A stretch of 64,000 nucleotides of DNA from Amphiura filiformis. Its lineage: Eukaryota; Echinodermata; Ophiuroidea; Amphilepidida; Amphiuridae. Of the stretch, positions 49,801 to 58,907 are shown piece by piece; the stretch's first letter is position 1, and each line of letters opens with the position of its first letter. The DNA lies in NCBI RefSeq assembly GCF_039555335.1, contig NC_092628.1, positions 66,667,292-66,731,291 on the forward strand, read 5' to 3'. The position numbers and the translations under genes were made by a program. The notes under the pieces were generated by a model. The model was not told the origin of the DNA, searched no databases, and saw nothing but the letters and a program-made list of their open reading frames with translations.

Positions 49801-52257
49801 AATAGACACAGAGAATGAATTTGAGTTGTTCTTTCATGCATATGACAGGCCTATGTATAGCAACAATTTCCCATGCTTAACTCAATTTGGCCAAAGTATG
49901 GACCTAGGTGGCTTTTGTATTCATATATTCAATTGTCTGACATTGGTTTTCAGGGGGGTCAAAATGTACAAAAAATGTACAATTGGGGTTTTGCATGGGT
50001 AATATCTCAGCTATAAGTATTCTAATAGGCTCAATATTGGATAAGAGTAATGTCCTACCAAAGGGCTCTGACTGGCAAAAAAATGGACCATAAAATTATT
50101 TTTACTTTTGGACATGTTTGGAGTTCTGACCCCCCAAAGTTGGTCCTGGATGGACGAAGTTGCATTTTGAGGGCCCTATATCTTTAAAAGTAAAGGAGTT
50201 ACAAGTTTTCTGATACCAGATTTGAATTCTACACCAGTAGTACCCCAGGATACATACTTTTCAAAGTTGTAAAGGGTTCCTTTATACATTTATGGACCTC
50301 CAAACGCCATATTTCGGTTATGCACACATTTTTACGCTGAAACCCCTAAATTTCAAATTGATGCCACGGGAAAACGAAATGGAGTATGAAGCTCAAATTT
50401 TTGGGATTTTACTTTCTCATCAATATCTACCACCACACAGAAACAAAAAAAAATTGAAGAGGTGCTGCGGTGCACATCCCTGGAGTTGACATGGAATGGG
50501 TCCAATACCCTTATGGTTTTTAAAGCATGGTGACATTTTCAAGTGTAACAATACTTTTTGTGAGTATTTTAGTTTTGCATTTTCAATGCTTTATACTCAT
50601 CACCTTGGAGACTCATCACCTTGGATTTTAAACCATGCAATTAGTAATTTCCATCAAAGAACACAAATTTTGACTGAATAAGATAATTAAATTGAGTTTC
50701 TGTTTGCAGATATTAGTAAATGAATCAGTTTCTTTCATCATTTCAAATCATTTTGATTAAATATTGGCCAAAAATATCTTGAATTATCTTCATTTCTATA
50801 CAAGATGAAAAATACAAGGAGCATTTCAGTTGTGTTATTAAATTGACTAGGCATGTAATTTTTGGGATGCAATACATTCAACTTCCTGCAATGAAGTTTA
50901 ATATAATGTTTAATAATGTAAATATAACTTGTTTATTGTTGGAAAACAATAGTCGCTGATAATTGTGAGTTATCAGTATAGATGTTTCTACCTCATTGTA
51001 TGAGCCATGCAATATGCTGAGGTGTAGGCCTGCTACATCAAAGTACAAAGTACAATTATTTTGGAGGGGCTGATTTTGACAAATTGATCTTTTTTGTCCA
51101 AATGTGGACCTTTTTGACCAAAAAAGGCATAAAACCCCCTGACCCATTCCATGTCAACTCCAGGGATGTGCACCGCAGCACCTCTTCAATTTTTTTTCTT
51201 TTTCTGTGTGGTGGTAGATATTGATGAGAAAGTACAATCCCGAAAATTTGAGCTTCATACTCCATTTTGTTTTCCCGTGGCATCAATTTGAAATTTAGGG
51301 GGTCAGCATAAAAATGTGTCGCAAGCCGAAAAGACGACGTTGGAGGTCCATAAATGTATAAGGGAACCCTTTACAACTTTGAAAAGTATGTATCCTGGGG
51401 TACTTATTTGTGTAGAATTCAAATCTGGCATCAGAAAACTTGTAACTCCTTTACTTTAAAAGATATAGGGCCCTGAAAATGCAACTTCGTCCATCCAGGA
51501 CCAACTTTGGGGGGTCAGAACTCCAAAAGTAAAAATAATTTTATTGTCCACTTTTTGCCAGTCAGAGCCCTTTGGTAGGACATTACTCTTATCCAATATT
51601 GAGGCTATTCGAATAATTTTAGCTGAGATATTACCCATGCAAAACCCCAATTGTACATTTTTTGTACATTTTGACCCCCCTGCAATCAAATTCAGATTGC
51701 AACTAAAATAAAAAAATAGCATACATTATTTGTTGATGAGGTGTTTGTTTATACTGCATAAGTTGAGTTTGAATTCAAACAAGTTGTTCCTGGTCATCAT
51801 TAGAAGCCGGGATTAGTAGTTGACTTCTGAAGTTGAGTCCAAAATGAAGTGACCCTGTTTACACACAAATGAAGTTGAGTTCAAATTTGACTAAAGTCGA
51901 CTTCAGGCTCTGTGTAAATGGGGGGGTCATGAACTGGGTCAAAATATAACTGCAGGTAGATTTTATCCTGTGATTTCAAGCAGGGATCTGCTCTCTGCAG
52001 CCATAGACAGTAGTAGGCAGTTCTCTATACATAAATGATGAAGACAAGGACATTTATAATAATAACAGATCAATGACACATTTCATACCAATGACAGTGT
52101 TTGCTTTGCAATGTTTAATACAGCTTCAATGACAGTGCAAGTTTTTTGGTTTATTATATGTATCTTATGTGCAGGTGTAGACTTCAAAGCCCATGTAGTG
52201 TATGAAACAATACCACACCCAGATCTTGAAGCATCTATTAACCAATACTTTGAAAAG
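31892..52257 (+). CDS. UROS: Uroporphyrinogen-III synthase, five coding exons, 3' end missing
   Basis: UROS is the fourth haem-pathway enzyme, cytosolic. It closes hydroxymethylbilane into uroporphyrinogen III, inverting ring D. Coding exons (plus): 31892-31954, 34350-34527, 38578-38715, 39431-39514, 52175-52257. All junctions are GT-AG with phases 0,1,1,1,0, giving 182 codons. Matches to human UROS along the length: MKKVLLLK start; FSGIIFSSPRTVQAVEKCL with C73 at the human Cys73 place; TAYCVGQATANSV; SGNAQNLAKII; PLLFPCGTLRRE; VVYETIPHPDLEASINQYF with Y164 at the place of human Tyr168. The start is supported by the MKVLLLK-like N-terminus; a three-codon uORF (ATGGACTGA, 31852-31860) precedes it in the same exon. 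Human UROS has 265 residues, so about 80 C-terminal codons (the FFSPSG and GPTTA region) are absent here; no exon for them was found up to 64000. Intron 4 is 12.7 kb. An RTE LINE abuts the exon-2 donor. Confidence 0.95.
32848..33915. mobile_element. 1.07-kb TIR element with repeated GAGCTACGTTAC motif
   Basis: Inverted ends CACTCATTCTACAAAATCC / GGATTTTGTAGAATGAGTG continue into GGTGCCA / TGGCACC. TA lies on both flanks, as in Tc1/mariner-type insertions. The interior holds GTGAGCTACGTTAC three times (33238-33251, 33427-33440, 33589-33602), one variant GTGAACTACGTTAC (33574-33587) and one inverted copy (33728-33741). No transposase frame remains. In UROS intron 1. Confidence 0.7.
34030..34296 (-). 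mobile_element. TTAA MITE carrying a tRNA-like body, copy 2
   Basis: A 267-bp element with ends CCCTAATA / GTGTTAGGG and TTAA flanks (34026-34029 and 34297-34300). On the minus strand the B box is perfect, GGTTCGAATCC (about 34105-34115), preceded by the anticodon-arm sequence GTGCTTGGCACGCAAG with loop TTGGCAC (GGC, Ala-like). The A-box region (GTGGCTACCTGTCAG) is weaker. It ends about 50 bp upstream of UROS exon 2. Confidence 0.75.
34538..38053 (+). mobile_element. Near-complete RTE-type LINE at the UROS exon-2 donor
   Basis: About 3.5 kb, flanked by GGTAAGGTATA on both sides (34527-34537 and 38054-38064), read as an 11-bp target duplication. A 5' UTR of about 590 bp leads to one ORF. The first frame (35128-35388) starts the APE endonuclease (CTYNTRTL, IIGLSETK). 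A +1 frameshift near 35386 moves it to the frame at 35357-37972, with VQVYAPT, VMGDFNAKIG, NQIDFVLSS and the SDH motif (SDHRMI). RT blocks follow: NKAPGTDDISSDVYK, ILLHKKGD, DYRPISLLS, EQAGFREGFSTTDHL, GYIDYEKAFDSVEH, GVRQGDTISPK, LRFADDVAL (FADD catalytic pair), YKYLGKTV. The C-terminus is basic and ends WARDA-stop; in-frame sequence continues after the stop (DRQKWKILEEGF), so this stop is probably a nonsense change. A GGTGA microsatellite tail follows (38033-38053). RTE/BovB-like by motif style. Two lesions, otherwise well kept: a young copy. Confidence 0.88.
38065..38577. other. UROS intron 2, remainder after the LINE
   Basis: Intron sequence ending in a polypyrimidine tract and CACACAG-type acceptor at 38560-38577. 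No further feature is seen. Confidence 0.7.
39515..43998. other. First part of UROS intron 4
   Basis: No gene, RNA or transposon with readable ends was recognised. Short TG/CA-rich microsatellites lie at about 42050-42110, 42215-42235 and 42338-42360. The tandem ORFs here are short and have no homology I recognise. Confidence 0.5.
44002..45038. mobile_element. 1.04-kb TIR element with GCGTGTTTCTATTG ends
   Basis: Inverted ends GCGTGTTTCTATTG / CAATAGAAACACGC lie between TA dinucleotides (44000-44001 and 45039-45040), compatible with a TA target duplication. Subterminal TTACCGGTAAA motifs occur on both sides (near 44030, 44100 and 44925). The interior is non-coding and has no transposase. In UROS intron 4. 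Confidence 0.65.
45420..45790. repeat. GC-rich repeat with a long polypyrimidine tract
   Basis: Left part is GC-rich (GGGGCAAAGCCCC, GGGGGCGGAGCCCCC hairpins). About 45542-45735 is almost pure C/T in TTTTCTTCTCCTTCCC-like repeats. The right end ACTGGTTACGCCACTG is a common hAT-MITE terminus type (compare 46956-47278). The left terminus was not resolved. Confidence 0.6.
45791..46947. other. UROS intron 4, unassigned
   Basis: Nothing supported was found: AT-rich sequence with no recognised ends or frames. Confidence 0.45.
46956..47278. mobile_element. hAT-type MITE, CAGTGGCGTAGC ends
   Basis: A 323-bp element with ends CAGTGGCGTAGC / GCTACGCCACTG and a perfect 8-bp duplication TTGAAAAT (46948-46955 and 47279-47286). 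The subterminal CCCTGGGTGCCACA is repeated on the two sides. It inserted into an older repeat whose inverted partner is intact at about 50504-50567. Confidence 0.85.
47655..47824. mobile_element. Short MITE, GGGCTATTCC ends
   Basis: A 170-bp element with ends GGGCTATTCCAGAAAATAA / TTATTTTTGGAATAGCCC and inner CCCCCTATAG / CTATAGGGG. AAT lies on both flanks, a possible 3-bp duplication. Confidence 0.7.
47825..48460. other. UROS intron 4, unassigned
   Basis: No gene or RNA. An A-rich run lies at about 48257-48276. Confidence 0.45.
48465..50502. mobile_element. Long-arm foldback element, copy B, with nested insertion
   Basis: Same family as 23257-24105. Ends GACCCATTCCATGTC / GACATGGAATGGGTC have a 4-bp duplication CAAT (48461-48464 and 50503-50506). 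The left arm (to about 49311) and right arm (from about 49930) are near-complete inverted copies of each other, including ATGTATAAAGGAACCCTTTA and its inverse. A second element, 49312-49929, sits between the arms. Without it the foldback is about 1.4 kb. No transposase. Confidence 0.82.
49312..49929. mobile_element. Element nested inside foldback copy B
   Basis: A 618-bp insertion with inverted ends: AATACATGAATAC then AAAAGCCACCTAAGTCCAT on the left, and the inverse on the right (ATGGACCTAGGTGGCTTTT). The host text CAAATTGTCTG of copy A is split here with AATTG on both sides, a likely 5-bp duplication. A third copy of the ACTTAGGTGGTTTT end lies inside at about 49503. Confidence 0.7.
50507..51139. 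other. UROS intron 4, unassigned, with inverted partner of 46.93 kb
   Basis: 50504-50567 contains ATTTTCAAGTGTAACAATAC and TTTTTGTGAG, the inverse of 46929-46955 plus 47279-47316 (the same text before the hAT MITE split it). The rest shows nothing recognisable. Confidence 0.55.
51140..51682. mobile_element. Long-arm foldback element, copy C (one arm only)
   Basis: Starts with the family end GACCCATTCCATGTC and follows the left arm of copy B closely through ATGTACATTTTTTGTACAT, then breaks off after CCCCCC at about 51682. There is no right arm, so it is a half-element left by deletion or incomplete repair. It lies about 490 bp upstream of UROS exon 5. Confidence 0.75.
51683..52174. other. UROS intron 4, end
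   Basis: Unique-looking intron sequence up to the acceptor GTGCAG at 52169-52174. No feature was seen. Confidence 0.6.
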
Positions 52258-52333
52258 GTAAGAACAAAATCCTTCCAAGTCCTCAATAAAGTTGTTCATA
52301 TGACCATGGTCCATCTTTTATGCTTTAGCTTAA

Positions 52334-52989
52334 GGAAGGGTATGAGCGTTTGGACAGTATTTATTGTGGGACATTAGAACACATCAGACATATCGAATTG
52401 CATTCTGAATACGAAGAATGTCCTTCTGATATCAAATAATTTTGATTTTTGAAATTAGCAATGTAATACACATTTTATGGCAAATCATTAAAATTTATAT
52501 TTTTGATATTTAACAGTACTTGAAGTAAACTTTATAAATCTGATGATTTATACTTAAAGTGTATGTAGGTGGGATGAAAAGCCGACGATCAATTGAAAAT
52601 TTTGACCTTTCATATTGAAGATTTGGATTTTTTTTCCCAAAACACAAAAATAAAAAAGGTCTTTTTGGGAAAAAATCCATATCTTCAATATAAAAGGTCA
52701 AAATTTTCAATTGATCGTCGGCTTTTCCTCCCAGCTACATACACTTTAAGAATATATCATTAGATTTATAAAATTTATTTCGAGGACTGTTATATATAAA
52801 AAATTTGAAAAATATCAAATTGTAATAATTTGTCATAAAATTTGTATTATATCGTGAATTTCAAAAATGAAAATTATTTGATATCAGAAAGACATGCTTC
52901 AGTATTCAGAATGCAATTGACACGTCTGAGGTGCTCTCATGTCCCACAAAAATACTGTCGAAACGCCATAAACGCTCATTCTAGATCCC
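52334..52989. mobile_element. TTAA-flanked palindromic MITE downstream of UROS exon 5
   Basis: A 656-bp element between TTAA sites (52330-52333 and 52990-52993). The ends share TATGAGCGTTT / AACGCTCAT, CAGTATTT and TTGTGGGACAT in inverted form, and the centre folds through GCCGACGATCAATTG / CAATTGATCGTCGGC. piggyBac-like by its TTAA target. No coding capacity. It starts 76 bp after the exon 5 splice donor. Confidence 0.75.
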
Positions 52990-53027
52990 TTAATTGCTGC
53001 AACATTATAGATATTCATACATTCATA

Positions 53028-54558
53028 AGTCAAAAATATACAGTGCTTTTTTTCTTGTTTGTCCATTGGAATAGAAGATGAAATCTCATTTCTTTCATGA
53101 TCAGTATAGCTTTGCTCCAAAGCCGACCTATTTTCCATCCAATAGAAAGAAAAAATGAAAAACCATTGAACATTGGCAATGATAACATCAATTCAACTCT
53201 CATTATACTGGCTGCAGTAAAATGTACAGCAAATAATCAAGAGCTCGGTTCATAGGCGGCGGAACCGGGGCCAGGGGGGCCAATGGCCCCCCCACTTTTT
53301 TGACGGGGGGGGGCTGGCCCCCACTTTTAACCCATAATGTGCTGTGTGTAACATGTCTGGGTGAACATAAATATTCAAATCTTTATTCTAGACCCTTAAC
53401 ATGCTTAAGAAAGTGTAAAAATGATGCACGAAATGGCTTCATTTTGCAAAATTTTCCAACTCCCCCGTGTTAATACACAGTGTGTAGGCATATGGATAAA
53501 AAATTTCCCCTTTTTGCTTCTGCTTTGGACACCCAACACTAAAAGCAATAATTTATACAATAATAGTAAAAACTTATCCACGAATGGCTTCAATTTGGGC
53601 CTTCCTTTTACCCATTTTCGGGTGTGTTTTTTCAAACTAAAATTGACAATAATAGTGCCAGAATAGTCCACCAAATGGCTTCAATTGTGCCTTCAGTGTG
53701 CAAAAGTTTCTCACTTCTGAGGGCGGCACATCCCCCCTCAGACACCCCCTTGCTTTCGCCCTTTTTCTGCTTTGGACACCCGACACTTAATATTTACAGA
53801 AATAATTTATACACTTAATAATAGTGAGAACTTGTCCACGAATAGCTTTAATAGCTTCATTTCACCAATTTTCGGCTTTTTCAAACTCAAATTGTACACA
53901 ATAATAGTACCAAATAGCCTTCATTTTGCATGAGTTTCTCACTTCTGAGGGGGGCACATCCCCCCTCAGACAACACCCTGTGTTGCGCAAGCGCGACGCG
54001 ATGGCTTATTTCGATTTTTTACATCACCCTAACTGGCCCCCCCACTTTCAAAATCGTTCCGCCGCCCCTGGCTCGGTTGGACTTTGGCGGTTTGTGGGAT
54101 ACAGTATCTTTACAAGTAGTAGTACCATTAGTGGTCGATTGTTGGTGATTTTTGTAGCAAGGTTCTCGACCAGTCTTATAGCTTGCCTTGGAGATTTTGT
54201 CAGAAATACCTCATTTAGGGGCATAAATGCTTGTGGATAGAATTCTGCGATACACAAAAACGAGTGTGGAATGAGATTGAGCTGACTGTGGCAGCCAATC
54301 ACATTTTTGCATGAAGTGAATCACATGACAATTACACATACATTCTAAACAAAACAGACCTTGCACTTCCTTTTTTGACAAAACAGACCTTGTACTTCCC
54401 TTGTTGAACTCCCAGGTTGAACTACTTGTACTAACCTGCTTTTTCCACACAAATTCTGCACTTATGTTAAAATAGACAAATATGCGGTTAATTTGGTTAA
54501 TTTCATATCTTCTATTCAAATGGACAAACAAACAAAAAAGCACCATATATTTGTGGCT
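53028..54558. repeat. Inverted-repeat pair around a hAT element
   Basis: About 53028-53085 (AAAATATACAGTGCTTTT, TTGTTTGTCCATT, AATAGAAGAT) is inverted at about 54478-54558 (ATCTTCTATT, AATGGACAAACAA). The arms enclose the hAT insertion at 53251-54070. This suggests an older inverted-repeat element of about 0.7 kb that received the hAT copy. Its outer ends were not fixed. Confidence 0.5.
53251..54070. mobile_element. hAT-type non-autonomous element, 820 bp
   Basis: Ends CATAGGCGGCGGAACC / CGTTCCGCCGCCCCTG are inverted, with a perfect 8-bp duplication GCTCGGTT (53243-53250 and 54071-54078). GC-rich subterminal runs (GGGGGGCCAATGGCCCCCCC) flank an AT-rich core with internal repeats: TCTCACTTCTGAGGG occurs at about 53709 and 53937. 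No transposase. Confidence 0.85.
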
Positions 54559-54559
54559 T

Positions 54560-56244
54560 ACTTGGTGGGATTGGTAGCTTTTGTTCAGCAAGCGATGCTC
54601 GGAGTGGTCTTACTTCAAGGCTAGCTTTTAGTATTTTTGTAGAGTGGTCTAACGTTGGCCTTACTGCTACTAAATATTTTCTTTACTAGTTACTTCCTCG
54701 GGTCACTCATAGACCCTAGACACTGGACCTTCTATTGTATAGCGAGGGCTCTGATCAAGGGCTAGATCAGTATAGTTGGAATTACATTCCCATTTTAACC
54801 AATACGGGCTCAGACATGGGAATCCAGAATGTACTGATGAATTGCTCAAAACTTCTTTTGGTGGACACCTCTTTGCTACAATTTACATGTACAGAACACA
54901 GTGCAAATGATGCCCAAGGATTCTGGATTACTTATTTTACTGTAGGTTATCAGATCAGATCATATATTCCACCACTTGCATCAGTATCTGCTCTTGTGAG
55001 AATATCTCATAAACAAAGTATTAATTATGTAGACTTGGACAAGTGATATTCTAGTGTGAAGTTATCTAAATTGCATTTCTCATACGTAAATATGCAAGAA
55101 AATAATATAAGGAAAAGTATTGCAGTCACATATTCTCCCTATGAGAAAGTATGTAATTGATCACAACATGGTTAATTTGAGGCTATTGACCGTACGCATA
55201 AACCATGCATGACAATGTATTCTACATTGTGTATCATAGCCTGAGCCCCGAACAATGAACTCAAATCTGGAAATTGGATGAAAATAAATTTTCTCTCTTA
55301 AAACAGACAAACTCACTTCCATTGTGTTGTAATTTTTGAAGAGAAGTACAGGTTTGCAAAGATTTGTCTGGCCACTATGAATTAAAAAGTATTGAATAAG
55401 TTAAGGTTTGGACTAAATTGCATGATCCTGTTATTTTGATTTAGATGTCCATGGCACTTTATACAAATAAATGGGAGGTAAGCTTTAAAAAACTTGAGCT
55501 TTACTCTATTTGATGAACAAGGGTTGGATACAGAATGGCTAAAATGGTTGAATTTGGTTAGTAATTTTAATGTTTCCTGTAGGAGTCGTAGTATTCCGGT
55601 GTAATTTTTACAAAAATATATAAATAAATCCAAGTGTGAAAACACTACACCATGAGCAATAGGTCTTATAAATAACTAGAGTTTTCATAGCATTCTCTCA
55701 GGCTTATCCACCCCAGTGTCAGGTTCGTGTACCATATTATTGCTAATAAATGTTTTCAAATAATTAAAATTGACTTTTAGTATGATAGAAAGAACATTAC
55801 TTGTCACATTATTTATGTGTTAAATCATACACGCCCACACATATAGTGGGGGAAAACTGATGTTTGATTGTTTAAGAAGTTGTTAATCAAAGTTTAAAAT
55901 ACAAATGGAAAATTAATAAATCTTTTGGTGTGTTGCTTGAAATGAAGCTCCTGAAGTATTTGAAGTAAATGCTGACTAGCTGAAAGAGTCAATGGTTGTG
56001 TTGAGTTATTGTCAATTTTGTCCCAATTTACAGAAAGTTGTGAAAAGTAACATGTTATGCAGGCTGCACCATTCAATACGTTTTTAAATGATGCACACAT
56101 TCACTTTAAATGATTAGGAGGAAAAGGCTGACATTTGTACAGTATTATCAAGTATGCTAAATTTTCCTTAATGAATAATGAAATTTTTTGAAAATGTTGG
56201 TTATTTAAAACGAAAAATCATTGTGGGTGGGAAACGGGGACCAA
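54560..56244. other. Unassigned stretch, UROS intron or intergenic
   Basis: Searched on the plus strand for the missing UROS 3' exons (FFSPSG- and GPTTA-like frames after an AG); none was found. A 103-codon ORF at 54735-55046 has no splice logic or recognisable domain. Confidence 0.45.
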
Positions 56245-56248
56245 TTAA

Positions 56249-56540
56249 CCCTTAACACCTGAAGGGCATTTTGGCGACTGGCAAGGAAAGAAGGGAGGAA
56301 TGAAGAGAGAAAACAAACAAAGAAGTTCTTTTCTCTGGGTGGGATTTGAATCCCAGACCCCTTGCATGCCAAGCACTAGGCCGCCGACACTTAGCCACAG
56401 ACCTTACGCTGGCCAGGCCAACAAATTTGTGCCCATTAATCACTTAGGGCGATTGCAGTACCTGCACCATCACATCCCGTGGGATACACACACGTGCAGT
56501 GAAGTTGTTTGTAGTGTTTTGTAGTACTCACTTGTTAGGG
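56249..56540 (-). mobile_element. TTAA MITE carrying a tRNA-like body, copy 3
   Basis: A 292-bp element with ends CCCTTAACAC / TTGTTAGGG and TTAA flanks (56245-56248 and 56541-56544). On the minus strand it has the best tRNA body of the three. A box TGGCTAAGTG (about 56388-56397) and B box ATTCAAATCC (about 56342-56352) start about 45 bp apart, as in tRNA genes. Between them is the anticodon arm GTGC-TTGGCAT-GCAA, with loop TTGGCAT, anticodon GGC (Ala-like). It ends 128 bp from the stop of the GPCR gene at 56669-57859. Confidence 0.8.
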
Positions 56541-56668
56541 TTAAATTGCCCTACTTCGTTCTCAGAAACGTTACATACACTGGGTTTCCATACAAACCCA
56601 AAGGTTTATTTTTACCATTTAACAAGATAAATAACTGCTCACATGCAAACATTTACTCTTCTTTCACC

Positions 56669-57859
56669 TTACCGACGTAGCAATAGTTTCAGTTTTCTCT
56701 GGTAAAAACTTCTTATTCTTGTATTAGTGAAACCATATAATACTGGATTCAAGCATGAATTGAAGTACAGTAGACAAGTCATGTAATTCAGAATGGCTCC
56801 ACTATAAATGCTACGGCACTCAATGCAACAATTTAACACTAAGGTGTAGATATACACTGGTAGGTTGCAAACTAAAAGTGATAGGACAAGCAACACATAG
56901 GTGACTATTGGCTTGGTATAACGCTTGTGAAAACGAGCTGTATTGTTTCGGTTTGTGTTCTGCTGTTGTTGTTGCTGGTCAGGATTGGAATTAGATCCAG
57001 GATTGGTAATTGGTGCTGCATTCATGTCATCATTGTTTGAGGCATTCACAACATTATTTGAGGCATTTGAAGAACCAGCTACCACAGCTACTGGTCTGAC
57101 ACCTGTCCCTTCGGTACCTGTCCCTTCGGTTATAACACTAGATCCTCCATCATTCACAGTGCTATCAGGACCAACACGTTGCCATTTCATCAAACGCTTG
57201 TGCAACTGCATGACAATCAACACACCAAACACACCAACAGCTAGTGCTAACACAATTTTGAGTACCAGAGTTGCAATAGCCCCTGAGAATGTCAGCAGAG
57301 AAGGAGGCACACAGACGAATGCAAAGTTTAATCGATACATTAATGACGCAAGGATTGCATTCCATGCAATGTTTTCAACAATACCATGTGCAGCTGCAAT
57401 GATCCAAGCTAATGCAATAGCCTTTAGAAGATACTTTTTTGTATGTTTCTTCAAATATGAAGAATAGTCTTGAACTAACATTTGGTATCTATCCCAACTT
57501 AACAGCATCACCATAAACACACCAGCATTTAAGAATGTGTTATCGATTAATATTGCAATCAGACGACAACCAATTTCACCAAAAGGCCAGTAACCGATTG
57601 ATTTTACCAGAGTTACTCTGGGTAGAATGAGAATTGCCACTCCTAAATCAGCACAGGCCAAATTGAGCAGGATGTAGTCGCTAGGTTTGCTGCTAACAGT
57701 TGGGTCTTTCAAAAAAGCAGCAATTATAGCTGCATTTCCCAGGCAACCGACAATGATCATGAAGATAGTGATGGGGATGATGTTGACAGTATGTCCAAGA
57801 ACAGATGGAAGTTGACTATCATCCTCAGGCAGATACTCTATAGATGTGTTGTTTGACAT
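56669..57859 (-). CDS. Rhodopsin-class GPCR, aminergic-like, single exon
   Basis: An intronless 396-residue seven-pass receptor. Marks: N-glycosylation site N3-N-T-S; TM1 G41-N42; TM2 LACAD71; W91 in the first outer loop; C98 and C183 as the likely disulphide; D106, 18 residues before R124 of DRY (123-125), the place of the amine-binding aspartate D3.32; TM7 Y365 (place 7.43) and N371-P-V-L-Y375. Together with the YFNSCLNP block these recall muscarinic/histamine H3-type receptors. The third inner loop (about 222-322) is long, Asn/Gln/Ser-rich with a Q6 run (295-300), as in many amine receptors. Oddity: TM6 reads C331-N-L-P334, so the usual toggle Trp of CWxP is Asn. It may bind an amine, but the ligand is unproven. 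Confidence 0.88.
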   Translation of the reverse strand: MSNNTSIEYLPEDDSQLPSVLGHTVNIIPITIFMIIVGCLGNAAIIAAFLKDPTVSSKPSDYILLNLACADLGVAILILPRVTLVKSIGYWPFGEIGCRLIAILIDNTFLNAGVFMVMLLSWDRYQMLVQDYSSYLKKHTKKYLLKAIALAWIIAAAHGIVENIAWNAILASLMYRLNFAFVCVPPSLLTFSGAIATLVLKIVLALAVGVFGVLIVMQLHKRLMKWQRVGPDSTVNDGGSSVITEGTGTEGTGVRPVAVVAGSSNASNNVVNASNNDDMNAAPITNPGSNSNPDQQQQQQNTNRNNTARFHKRYTKPIVTYVLLVLSLLVCNLPVYIYTLVLNCCIECRSIYSGAILNYMTCLLYFNSCLNPVLYGFTNTRIRSFYQRKLKLLLRR

Positions 57860-58903
57860 TTTGATATGTGTTTGTTGTAATATTCAGACTATTAAATAAA
57901 AATGCAGATTATTCAACAGAAGGAAATATGTCAATATTGATTGTAATCACAAATTCTTCATTTTCCCGTTATGAAATCCAATTTTGGAACCACAGCTACA
58001 AAAGCAATAAAGCATTATCTGTCAATGTCAAAATCAGCAGCAGTAATTGCAACAAGAGACAAATAATAGATAGCTCTGTAGCATCAACTATCAAGCAGCT
58101 AAATGTAATGACAGAATTGAGTGGCAGTAATTCAACTTTTTTTTCTCAGTGCACAGAAGTGAAATAAGATTTTTACGCAATCATTGAGATTGCAAGGATT
58201 TTCACCTGTGTATATAGAATGTGTGTGCATTAAGAGTAATCGCGTTTGATTCCTGAAGACAAGATAAACTAGTAGTTACAAGTTACAAGATACAAGTAGT
58301 TAAAGGCCCATTCAGTGATACCAGCGTAAGTGTAAACACATTTTAATTGTTTATAAATTGCCTAAAAGTGCATAATAGTCATACAAATTGCCATTAGGTA
58401 TTTTTTTGAAATGAACAATTTGGCAAAAAAACAAGAAAACAGCAGTATTGACAAAGTTGAAGCTAATTCTCTACTTACGGGTTGATTAAGTATGTCGAGA
58501 CAGCTAAAAAGATTAATTTTTTTATTCTTTAAATCATTATATTATTGAAAAGTAACACCTTTATGTTTGACAGAATTTCAGTTTACAAATCATATACTTT
58601 GAAAACTTGCATGATTTTATTGTTTTTAATGAGTTATGTACATTTTACAAAGGTGATGTGGTTTCAGCCCTCTTTACAACAGAACTCAAGAACCACAGGA
58701 CCTACAAATGGATATCTGTGATATCTGAATCCTTCTACATGCTCGCTATGAAATGATCAATGCAATTTTTACCAAAACTCGCTACCATTCGCAAGATGCT
58801 GCAAACGACCCAAATCGCAACAATTGAAAATAGTTACTAACCTTAAGTAGAGAAATTACAGATTCATGTAAAATGTCTTCTATTGTCTTTAATAGCTTTC
58901 AGC
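57860..58903. other. Upstream region of the GPCR gene
   Basis: No gene or RNA was found. The promoter of the minus-strand GPCR should lie just after 57860, but no core element was clear. Confidence 0.4.
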
Positions 58904-58907
58904 TTAA

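Noticed and set aside
54735..55046. Missing UROS exon
   Set aside because: The frame shows none of the conserved C-terminal UROS blocks and is not bounded by suitable splice sites in phase 0.
56943..57467. 174-codon plus-strand ORF
   Set aside because: Antisense shadow of the second GPCR, including its Gln-rich loop read in reverse.
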